A stretch of 39,867 nt of DNA from CAIVAT01 sp038212325 (lineage in GTDB: Bacteria > Bacteroidota > Bacteroidia > Bacteroidales > FEN-979): NCBI GenBank assembly GCA_038212325.1, contig JBBQUQ010000023.1, forward strand, positions 1 through 39,867. The letters are read 5' to 3'. Positions 7,966 through 15,341 of the stretch are shown piece by piece. A program made the position numbers and the translations under genes. Positions within the stretch are counted from its first letter, which is position 1, and each line of letters starts with the position of its first letter. The notes below the pieces were generated by a model that was given only the letters and a program-made list of their open reading frames with translations, did not search any database and had not been told where the DNA came from.

Positions 7966-8841
7966 ATGGAGTCCGCTGAACTTTTCAAAAAGGTTCGTAA
8001 AATCGAGATCAAGACCCGGGGTTTGAGCAATCATATCTTTTCCGGTCAGTACCATTCCGTGTTCAAGGGTCGCGGGATGGCCTTTTCGGAAGTACGGGAA
8101 TATCAGCCAGGCGATGATATCCGAAATATCGACTGGAATGTGACGGCAAGATTCAACCATCCATTTGTCAAAGTGTTCGATGAGGAGCGCGAACTGACAG
8201 TAATGCTGCTGATCGATGTGAGCGGTTCCAATAAATTTGGCACCAGGAAAACCTTCAAGCAGGATGTGATCACAGAAATCGCAGCCGTACTTGCCTTCAG
8301 CGCAATTCAGAATAACGATAAAGTTGGGGTGATCTTTTTCAGCAAAACCATTGAAAAGTTTATCCCTCCGAAAAAAGGCACCAGCCATATCCTGAGGATC
8401 ATCCGTGAATTGATTGAATTTCAGCCGCAGCAGAAAGAAACCAACCTTGTCGAACCCTTGCGTTTCCTGACTAATGCCATTAAAAAACGTTGCACGGCTT
8501 TTCTGCTGAGTGATTTTCTTAACCGGGGTTTTGAAGACGCCATAAAGATTGCAAACAAGAAGCATGACCTGATCGCCGTGAGGATTTTCGATGAACGTGA
8601 AATTGAATTGCCGGATGTCGGACTCATCCGTGCCCGTGATGCAGAAACCGGCAAACAGTTGTGGATCGATTCGTCAGACCGGAGGGTACGCCGACAATAC
8701 AACAATTGGTACAAGGCTCATAACGAATATATTTCAGATACATTTTTGCGCAGCGGGGTAGATGTGGTGAAGATTGCTACAGACCAGGACTACATTAAGC
8801 CGCTGATGGGGCTGTTCAGAAAAAGAGGTGCAAGAAGATAA
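7966..8841 (+). CDS. DUF58 domain-containing protein of the Bat operon
   Basis: This 291-residue protein is of the DUF58 family, which nearly always accompanies MoxR ATPases. The family core REYQPGDDIRNIDWNVTAR is present at about residues 45-63, followed by a VWA-like part with DVSGSNKFG (a MIDAS-type DxSxS) and FLLSDFLNRG. No membrane segment is obvious, so it is probably cytoplasmic or peripheral. It is a likely direct client of MoxR. The next gene starts 10 bp after its stop. The biochemical role of DUF58 is not established. Confidence 0.9.
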   Translation: MESAELFKKVRKIEIKTRGLSNHIFSGQYHSVFKGRGMAFSEVREYQPGDDIRNIDWNVTARFNHPFVKVFDEERELTVMLLIDVSGSNKFGTRKTFKQDVITEIAAVLAFSAIQNNDKVGVIFFSKTIEKFIPPKKGTSHILRIIRELIEFQPQQKETNLVEPLRFLTNAIKKRCTAFLLSDFLNRGFEDAIKIANKKHDLIAVRIFDEREIELPDVGLIRARDAETGKQLWIDSSDRRVRRQYNNWYKAHNEYISDTFLRSGVDVVKIATDQDYIKPLMGLFRKRGARR

Positions 8842-8851
8842 CAGAAACAGA

Positions 8852-9784
8852 ATGAGATTTTTAAAAACCTGCATTGTATTTATTGTTCTGTCAGGCTGGA
8901 TAAACAGCTTCGGCCAGGAGGTCAGTGTTTCGGCCAGGCTTGATACGAATGCCATGCTCATTGGCGATCATGTCGGGTTGACCCTGAAATTTACCGGTCC
9001 GGCCAATTCGCAGGTCCTGTGGCCTTTGATCCCGGATTCGATCCTCGGATCAATATCGGTGATTGGCAGGGGCAAAGTGGATACCTTGTTTTCCGCAGAT
9101 AAAAAAAAGGTGACCTATTCCCAGCAGCTCAATATTACTTGCTACGATTCAGGGTTTTATACCATTCCATCGGTACCGTTCAAGTACAAGACACTTCCTG
9201 ATACCAGCACGCTGCTGGTAGGTTCAACCATGATGCTGCTGGCTGTGCATACCGTGCGGGTTGATACGACCCAGGCAATCAAGCCGATCATCGGTCCCTT
9301 GAAGGTGCCGCTCTCTTTCCGGGAGATGCTGCCCTGGATACTCATCGCACTTGCCATTGTTGCACTGATTGTCATAGCAATATGGTATTTTAAGAAACGC
9401 AGGAAAAAGGAACCGATTTTCACGCTGAAACCAAAAGTTGTTCTTTTGCCGCATGAACTTGCGCTCCGGGATATAGAGAAACTCAGGATAAGAAAGCTCT
9501 GGCAGGCAGGAAAAGTGAAGGAATACCATTCAGAACTTACTGAAATTCTCAGAAGGTATATTGAAGACCGTTTCCAGGTACCTGCCCTCGAGCAAACCAC
9601 TGCTGAAATTACAGACAGTCTGGTGAGTCATTCCGGGTGCGGTGAGCAGCCATTGGGCAAACTGGGTCGGTTGTTGACATTGGCCGATATGGTAAAATTT
9701 GCCAAAGCCCAGCCCCTGGCAGTTGAAAATGAGAAATGCCTCAATGATGGAATTGAATTTGTGCATGAAACAACGCAACAATAA
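8852..9784 (+). CDS. Bat-operon membrane protein, Ig-like / TM / C-terminal helical domain
   Basis: The ATG at 8852 is preferred over a GTG eight codons earlier because it begins a signal peptide (MRFLKTCIVFIVLSGWINSFGQ); this gives 310 residues. The mature N-terminal part is beta-rich and BatD-like (EVSVSARLDTNAMLIGDHVGLTLKF). One transmembrane segment follows near residue 170-190 (LPWILIALAIVALIVIAIWYF) with a KKRRKK stop-transfer, then a cytoplasmic helical domain. That last domain aligns by eye with the C-terminus of BatD downstream (YHSELTEILRRYIEDRF against FYIAISQALWGYLSDKF). Similar proteins in this operon position are sometimes annotated DUF4381-like. It probably takes part in the Bat envelope complex; its exact role is unknown. 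Confidence 0.82.
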   Translation: MRFLKTCIVFIVLSGWINSFGQEVSVSARLDTNAMLIGDHVGLTLKFTGPANSQVLWPLIPDSILGSISVIGRGKVDTLFSADKKKVTYSQQLNITCYDSGFYTIPSVPFKYKTLPDTSTLLVGSTMMLLAVHTVRVDTTQAIKPIIGPLKVPLSFREMLPWILIALAIVALIVIAIWYFKKRRKKEPIFTLKPKVVLLPHELALRDIEKLRIRKLWQAGKVKEYHSELTEILRRYIEDRFQVPALEQTTAEITDSLVSHSGCGEQPLGKLGRLLTLADMVKFAKAQPLAVENEKCLNDGIEFVHETTQQ

Positions 9785-9786
9785 AA

Positions 9787-10782
9787 ATGCTTAAACCTCT
9801 TACATTCGGCAACCCGGGTTTCCTTTACCTGCTTCTGGTTATCCCGCTGCTGGTGGTGTGGTATTTTTACCGCAGGAAGCGGTATGCGGCAGATTTGCAG
9901 ATTAGTACAGCCGAAGGATTTGCACAGGTCGGCCGAAATATGAAGTTTTACATCTATCACGGGCTCTATGTGATCCGCCTGCTGGCAATTGCATTGCTGA
10001 TCATTGCACTGGCCAGGCCGCAGACAAGTCTAAGCAGGCAGGACATCAGCGTGGAGGGAATCGACCTGGTTATTGCGCTGGATGTCAGTGGCTCCATGCT
10101 TGCCATGGATTTCAAACCCGACCGGCTGAATGCCGCCAAGGATCTGGCGATTGAATTTATTGACGGCCGGCCCAACGACCGTATCGGACTGGTTATTTTC
10201 AGCGGGGAAACATTCACGCAATGCCCCCTTACCACCGACCATGCGGTGCTGAAAAACCTGTTTCGCGACATACAAAGCGGCATGATTGAAGATGGCACTG
10301 CCCTGGGCGATGGATTGGCAACTGCGGTAAACAGGCTTCGTGGCAGCAAGGCTGTCAGCAAAGTGATCATCCTGCTCACCGACGGGGTGAACAATATGGG
10401 ATCGCTTGACCCGAGGTCAGCTGCCGAGATTGCCAAGCTCTATGGCGTAAGGATTTATACAATAGGCATCGGGACAATAGGGCAGGCTCCTTATCCTGTG
10501 CAGACACCCTTCGGGTTGCAGACTCAGATGATGGAAGTGAAAATTGACGAACCACTGTTGATGGAAGTTGCCAAAGGCACTGACGGGAAGTACTTCCGTG
10601 CAACCAACAATGCCAAGCTTCGCGCCATCTACCAGGAGATTGACAAAATGGAGAAATCCAAGATCGATGTTACTGAATTCCGAAAGAAAAAAGAGGAGTT
10701 CCTGCCTCTCGTGCTGCTTGCTTTCCTGCTGATCGGGCTGGAGATGCTATTGAGATATTTGTATTTAAAGAATATTCCCTGA
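9787..10782 (+). CDS. batA: VWA domain-containing aerotolerance protein BatA
   Basis: This 331-residue protein has an N-terminal BatA/aerotolerance-regulator module with two hydrophobic segments (FLYLLLVIPLLVVWYF near 12-27 and YVIRLLAIALLIIALA near 61-76). A von Willebrand A domain follows with a complete MIDAS start, D99-x-S101-x-S103 in ALDVSGSM, a TQCPLTTDH threonine loop and ILLTDGVNNMG. A last membrane segment closes the protein (LPLVLLAFLLIGLEMLLRYLYL). The VWA domain is expected in the periplasm between helices and to bind partners through a metal ion. batA is preceded by the Ig-TM gene with a 2-bp gap and overlaps batB by one base (TGATG). Confidence 0.93.
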   Translation: MLKPLTFGNPGFLYLLLVIPLLVVWYFYRRKRYAADLQISTAEGFAQVGRNMKFYIYHGLYVIRLLAIALLIIALARPQTSLSRQDISVEGIDLVIALDVSGSMLAMDFKPDRLNAAKDLAIEFIDGRPNDRIGLVIFSGETFTQCPLTTDHAVLKNLFRDIQSGMIEDGTALGDGLATAVNRLRGSKAVSKVIILLTDGVNNMGSLDPRSAAEIAKLYGVRIYTIGIGTIGQAPYPVQTPFGLQTQMMEVKIDEPLLMEVAKGTDGKYFRATNNAKLRAIYQEIDKMEKSKIDVTEFRKKKEEFLPLVLLAFLLIGLEMLLRYLYLKNIP

Positions 10783-11819
10783 TGTTTCGCTTCGCCCACA
10801 TATACTACCTGTACTTGCTAGCGGTGATTCCGGTCCTGGCCGGGTTGCTTGTGTTTTTTTTATTGTGGAAAAGGAGAACACTGGCTAAGTATGGTGACTG
10901 GAATGTGATCAGGCAGCTGATCCCCGATTATTCGATGGTAAAATCAATCCTGAAATTCTTCGTGGTGATGATTGCCATGATCAGCATGATCATTGCCCTG
11001 GCTGATCCTCAAACCGGCTCCCGCCTTGAAAAAGTGAAAAGGAAAGGCATTGACCTTATGATTTGCCTGGATGTGTCGAATTCCATGATGGCCCAGGACA
11101 TAAAGCCCAACCGGCTTGAACGTGCCAAGCAATCGATCGTACGCCTGATTGACAACCTGGAAGGCGACCGCCTCGGAATTATCGTTTTTGCCGGAAAGGC
11201 CTACACGCAATTACCCATCACAACTGATTATGCGGCCGCTAAAATGTTTACCTCTTCGATCAATACCGGCATTGTAACCACCCAGGGAACAGCCATTGCA
11301 GAGGCTCTTGAAGTCGCTTCAAACGGGTTTGGAGAGTCAAAGCATAACAAGGCGATTGTCGTTATCACTGATGGAGAAGACCATGAGGGCAATGTGTTGG
11401 AACAAGCTGAGGAAACAGTTAAAAAGAATATAACCATTTACACGATTGGTATGGGATTGCCTGAGGGAACCCCGATACCTGAATTTAACGGGACTATACA
11501 GACCGGCTACAAAAAGGACCGTGATGGGCAAACTGTCATGAGCAAGCTGGATGAAACATTGCTGCAGCGACTTGCCAGCGTGGGAAAGGGCATCTATGTG
11601 CGTGCCACAACATCTGAGACCGGACTTTCGAAAATATTTGAGGATATCGGTAAGATCGAAAAATCAGAGATCGAAGAAAAACAGTTCAGCGATTATGAAG
11701 ACCGTTTTCAGTACTTTGTGGCTCTCGGGCTTTTCCTCCTGATCCTTGATCTGTTCCTGTTTGAACGAAAGACCCAGTGGATGAGGCGATTTAAACCTTT
11801 TGACACCAATTCGCAATGA
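10782..11819 (+). CDS. batB: VWA domain-containing aerotolerance protein BatB
   Basis: This is the second VWA protein of the operon, 345 residues, and it parallels BatA: N-terminal helices (YYLYLLAVIPVLAGLLVFFLLW and KFFVVMIAMISMIIALA), a VWA domain with MIDAS residues D97-x-S99-x-S101 in CLDVSNSMMAQDI, FAGKAYTQLPITTDY, and VVITDGEDHEG, then a C-terminal helix (FVALGLFLLILDLFLF). BatA and BatB look like ancient duplicates that may form a hetero-complex. It overlaps batA by one base and batC by four (ATGA), so translation is coupled along the block. Confidence 0.93.
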   Translation: MFRFAHIYYLYLLAVIPVLAGLLVFFLLWKRRTLAKYGDWNVIRQLIPDYSMVKSILKFFVVMIAMISMIIALADPQTGSRLEKVKRKGIDLMICLDVSNSMMAQDIKPNRLERAKQSIVRLIDNLEGDRLGIIVFAGKAYTQLPITTDYAAAKMFTSSINTGIVTTQGTAIAEALEVASNGFGESKHNKAIVVITDGEDHEGNVLEQAEETVKKNITIYTIGMGLPEGTPIPEFNGTIQTGYKKDRDGQTVMSKLDETLLQRLASVGKGIYVRATTSETGLSKIFEDIGKIEKSEIEEKQFSDYEDRFQYFVALGLFLLILDLFLFERKTQWMRRFKPFDTNSQ

Positions 11820-12496
11820 GATACATTTTTGTTACCGTTCTCCTGTTGATGGCGTGCAATTTTACTTTTGCGCAGAAAGAGAATGCCCTCCTGCGGCAGG
11901 GAAACCGGAAATTTGAAAACGGGGAGTATAAAGATGCTGAAAAGGACTACCGTAAAGCGCTTGAAATAAACAAGGAGTCGGCTAAAGGACAGTTCAACTT
12001 AGGTACAGCTGTTTACAAGAACAAAAATTATGAAGAAGCTGCCAAGATATACAGCAACATGGCCGATAAAAAATCTGACCAGGAGCTTCAGTCAAAGGTG
12101 TTTCATAACCTCGGAAATTCTTACCTGCAGTCGAAAGAATATGAGAAGAGTATTGCTGCCTACAAAAATTCATTGATGAACAACCCTAAAAATACTGACA
12201 CAAAATACAACCTGGAATATGCTAAAATGATGTTGAAGAAACAGCAGCAGCAGCAAAACAAAGACAACCAGGACAAAAAGGACGACAAGAAGGATCAGCA
12301 GGATAAAAAGGACCAGAAACAGGATGAGAATCAGAAAAATGATCAGCAGAAACAGCCACAGGATCAGAAAAAAATCAGCAAGGATGACGCAGAGCGTATG
12401 CTCGAGGCGCTGAAAAATGATGAGAAGAGGACCATGCAAAAAGTTAAAAAACAGAAAGCAAAGGTACAGGTGATTGGCATTGAAAAGGATTGGTAA
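11816..12496 (+). CDS. batC: TPR protein BatC
   Basis: BatC is an exported tetratricopeptide protein of 226 residues. A signal peptide (MRYIFVTVLLLMACNFTFAQ) is followed by about three TPR units (residues 24-145: FENGEYKDAEKDYRKALEIN, FNLGTAVYKNKNYEEAAKIY, HNLGNSYLQSKEYEKSIAAY). A strongly charged Lys/Gln/Asp low-complexity tract then covers about residues 148-192, encoded by CAG/AAG/GAC-type triplets. The tail ERMLEALKNDEKRTMQKVKKQK is a putative helix. The TPR part probably bridges the other Bat proteins in the periplasm. It overlaps batB by 4 bp. Confidence 0.92.
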   Translation: MRYIFVTVLLLMACNFTFAQKENALLRQGNRKFENGEYKDAEKDYRKALEINKESAKGQFNLGTAVYKNKNYEEAAKIYSNMADKKSDQELQSKVFHNLGNSYLQSKEYEKSIAAYKNSLMNNPKNTDTKYNLEYAKMMLKKQQQQQNKDNQDKKDDKKDQQDKKDQKQDENQKNDQQKQPQDQKKISKDDAERMLEALKNDEKRTMQKVKKQKAKVQVIGIEKDW

Positions 12497-12508
12497 AGAT
12501 TGAAAGGT

Positions 12509-14380
12509 ATGTTAAAAAAATATGTATTTTCTTTCATCGCACTTGTAATGCTCTCCGCTGCGACCGGGCTTGCCCAGGAGGTAAGGATGACCGGCCAGGC
12601 CAGGCCTGTTGTGGCAGTTGGTGAAACATTCACGCTGGTTTATACCCTCAATGCCCAGGGCAGCGGCTTCAGGGGGCCGAATATCAAAGGGTTTGAGATG
12701 CTGAGCGGCCCTAATACCAGCACAAGCTCAAGTATCCGGATGGTGAACGGGACTACGACCATGTCAATTACCTATACGTTTACTTACCTGTTGCAGGCAA
12801 CCCGCGAGGGAACCTTCGACATGCCATCTGCAAGCGTGACGGTGAATGGCAAGCAAATCACGTCCAATACACTCTCCGTCAAGGTTGTGAAAAATTCCAA
12901 TTCTCCGGCGAATCAATCCCAGGGAACCGGAAACCAGGGCCGGGCAGGAGGAGCCCAGCAGGGAGCATCTGAAGGCAGCAGCAATGATGTATATGTAAAA
13001 GCTTTCGCATCCAACTCCAATCCATTGCAGGGTGAAGGCATTGTGGTTACATACAAGATCTTTACCAAGGTTCCGATCGCCCAGATCAATATCAGCAAGC
13101 TATCCTCCTTTTCGGGGTTCTGGTCCCAGAACCTGATGAAAGAAAACGACAAGCTGCAGCAAACGACCCAGGTAATTGACGGGGAGCAGTACATTGTTGC
13201 AGATATCCGCAAAATTGCCCTTTTCCCGCTGAAGAGCGGCCGCCTGGTAATTGATCCACTTGAACTGGCATGTGTTGCACAGGTGAGACGACAAACCAAA
13301 ACAAAGTCGGGCGATCCTTTTTTTGATGATTTCTTTAATGACTCATTTTTTAATTCAGGGGTAGCCAATGTTGAGAAAAATTTGAAATCAAACCCGATTG
13401 TCATTTCTGTTAAACCGCTCCCCGAAGTGGGTAAGCCTGCTGACTTCAGCGGGGCAGTCGGTAGTTTTACCTTTCATTCCGAGGTCGACAACACCCGATT
13501 GAAAACCAATGAAGCCGTTAACCTTAAATGTACCGTAAGTGGCAAAGGGAACATACAACTCATTGACAAACTGAATGTTACTTTCCCCCCCGATTTTGAG
13601 AGTTATGACCCCAAGGTCACCAGCGACATCCAGACAACCGCTGCAGGGATATCTGGCAACCAGGTGTTTGAATATCTTTTAATACCGCGGAAACCCGGTA
13701 AATTCAGCATTAAGCCATTTACTTTCAGTTATTTTGACCTTGAAAAACAACGCTATGTTTCGCTTACAAGTCCGGAGTTTTCCCTTGATGTTGAAAAAGG
13801 CAGTGGCGATACCGGAGCCCAGATGACCTATTCCGGTGCGAATAAGGAGGAGATAAAATATATCGGCAGCGACATAAGGCATATTAAGGATAATCGTTTC
13901 ACCCTGACCAGAGCAGGTTCCAGGTTTTTATTCTCCATTGGATTCTGGCTTCTGCTTGCAGCGCCGTTCATACTTTTCCTGGTCTTCTTTGTGTTGTGGA
14001 ACAAGATGGCTGCCCGTCGCAGCGATACGGTACTCATGAAAAACAGGAAAGCGACTAAAATTGCAAAAAAGCGGTTGCAAAAAGCTGAGCAGTTTCAGAA
14101 GGCCGGCCAGCAGGATAATTTTTACATTGCTATTTCCCAGGCTCTTTGGGGCTATCTTTCCGACAAGTTCAGTATTCCTCTTGCAGAATTGAGTGTTGAT
14201 TCGGTACATGAGGCCTTGGTCCGCAAAAATGTGAACGAGACCATTATCTCCCAGTTTACAGGAACGTTGAATAATACTGAATTTTCCCGGTTTGCTCCCG
14301 GCGAAAAAACAGTCAACATGGAAAGAATTTATAATGAAGCGCTCGAAATAATTGCAAAAATGGAGCGGGAACTGAAATAA
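12509..14380 (+). CDS. batD: BatD-family protein (aerotolerance operon, Ig-like repeats and TM)
   Basis: ATG 12509 is chosen over TTG 12500 because it opens the signal peptide MLKKYVFSFIALVMLSAATGLAQ; the protein then has 623 residues. The exported part is a series of beta-sandwich segments (RPVVAVGETFTLVYTL, NPLQGEGIVVTYKI, TRLKTNEAVNLKCTVSGKGN), with a Gly/Ser/Gln-rich linker around residues 130-155. One membrane segment lies at about 471-495 (FLFSIGFWLLLAAPFILFLV), followed by a cytoplasmic helical domain similar to that of the 8852-9784 protein. BatD proteins are linked to oxygen tolerance and envelope integrity in Bacteroides and Leptospira; mechanism unknown. It lies between batC (12-bp gap) and batE. 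Confidence 0.9.
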   Translation: MLKKYVFSFIALVMLSAATGLAQEVRMTGQARPVVAVGETFTLVYTLNAQGSGFRGPNIKGFEMLSGPNTSTSSSIRMVNGTTTMSITYTFTYLLQATREGTFDMPSASVTVNGKQITSNTLSVKVVKNSNSPANQSQGTGNQGRAGGAQQGASEGSSNDVYVKAFASNSNPLQGEGIVVTYKIFTKVPIAQINISKLSSFSGFWSQNLMKENDKLQQTTQVIDGEQYIVADIRKIALFPLKSGRLVIDPLELACVAQVRRQTKTKSGDPFFDDFFNDSFFNSGVANVEKNLKSNPIVISVKPLPEVGKPADFSGAVGSFTFHSEVDNTRLKTNEAVNLKCTVSGKGNIQLIDKLNVTFPPDFESYDPKVTSDIQTTAAGISGNQVFEYLLIPRKPGKFSIKPFTFSYFDLEKQRYVSLTSPEFSLDVEKGSGDTGAQMTYSGANKEEIKYIGSDIRHIKDNRFTLTRAGSRFLFSIGFWLLLAAPFILFLVFFVLWNKMAARRSDTVLMKNRKATKIAKKRLQKAEQFQKAGQQDNFYIAISQALWGYLSDKFSIPLAELSVDSVHEALVRKNVNETIISQFTGTLNNTEFSRFAPGEKTVNMERIYNEALEIIAKMERELK

Positions 14381-14385
14381 AGCAT

Positions 14386-15141
14386 ATGAAAGCAACCAGT
14401 TTATTGTTAATTCTCCTTTTTGCAGCCCATGCTGCATTTCCCTCCGACGAACAGGTCGACCTGGTGAAGGCAAACAAGGCTTATGCAGTAGGTTCTTATT
14501 CAGTTGCTGCTGAACTGTATCAGAAAATTGCTTCAGATGGGTATTCATCCCCCGAACTTTTTTACAACATGGGGAATGCCTGTTTCAAGATGAACGATTA
14601 TGCAAGGGCGATTCTCTGGTATGAGCGCGCCAAGCGACTTGATCCGGGGAGTGGAGATATTGATTTTAACCTCAATGTAGCCAACACGAAAATTTCGGAC
14701 AAAATTGAGCCGCTGCCCGAACTTTTTTATAAGCGATGGTATAGCAGCCTGGTGCAGATTTTCCCGGCAGATGGCTGGGCCTTTTTATGTGTTTTTACAT
14801 TTATCGCAGGTTTGCTGGGATTTGTGCTCTATCTTGTTTCGCGGGTGTTGATCCTCAGGAAAATAGGCTTCTGGGCTGCCTTCAGCCTCTTTTTCTTCTC
14901 TGTTATCGCGCTGATATTTGCCTGGAGCAGCTATAGTTTTACCCAGTCGGCAAGTGAAGCAATTGTATTTGCCCCCACCATAACAGTGAAAAGCTCACCT
15001 GATGAAAAAAGCACGGATCTTTTTGTCTTGCACGAAGGTACAAAAGTCAGGTTGCTCGACAATATCAGCGGCTGGTACGAAATCAGGATTGCCAATGGCA
15101 GTGTGGGCTGGCTCCGGGAAAACACGCTTGAGAAAATTTGA
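14386..15141 (+). CDS. batE: TPR and SH3 domain protein BatE
   Basis: This 251-residue protein closes the operon. It has a signal peptide (MKATSLLLILLFAAHAAFPS), TPR units (KANKAYAVGSYSVAAELYQ, FYNMGNACFKMNDYARAILWYERAKRLDP), two membrane helices near residues 125-185 (AFLCVFTFIAGLLGFVLYLV, AAFSLFFFSVIALIFAWSSY), and a C-terminal bacterial SH3-like domain (TITVKSSPDEKSTDLFVLHEGTKV, ending NGSVGWLRENTLEKI). SH3 domains of this kind often bind cell-wall or protein ligands. It starts 5 bp after batD. A promoter for the next gene begins about 70 bp after its stop. Confidence 0.92.
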   Translation: MKATSLLLILLFAAHAAFPSDEQVDLVKANKAYAVGSYSVAAELYQKIASDGYSSPELFYNMGNACFKMNDYARAILWYERAKRLDPGSGDIDFNLNVANTKISDKIEPLPELFYKRWYSSLVQIFPADGWAFLCVFTFIAGLLGFVLYLVSRVLILRKIGFWAAFSLFFFSVIALIFAWSSYSFTQSASEAIVFAPTITVKSSPDEKSTDLFVLHEGTKVRLLDNISGWYEIRIANGSVGWLRENTLEKI

Positions 15142-15208
15142 CCACAATCTCATATCAGCGGCTGATCTGCTCCATTCACCGAAGAAAAAATCGATTAGGT
15201 AAAATAAT

Positions 15209-15239
15209 TTTGCTGTATAGTTATTTTACTTTATATTTG
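15209..15239 (+). promoter_or_regulatory. Canonical Bacteroidota promoter (TTTG-N19-TATATTTG)
   Basis: TTTG at 15209-15212 is followed after exactly 19 bp by TATATTTG at 15232-15239, a full match to the -33/-7 consensus. It should start transcription near 15246 and leave a leader of about 95 nt before the ATG at 15342. It separates the secreted-protein gene from the Bat operon. Confidence 0.8.
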
Positions 15240-15341
15240 TTCGTTTAAAACAAGAGGGTTTTAACCACTCCTGTCCATTGATAATCGCGGGTTTAAAAAT
15301 ACTGATTCAAGAAACATATAAGTCAATTAAAAAAGAGTGAT

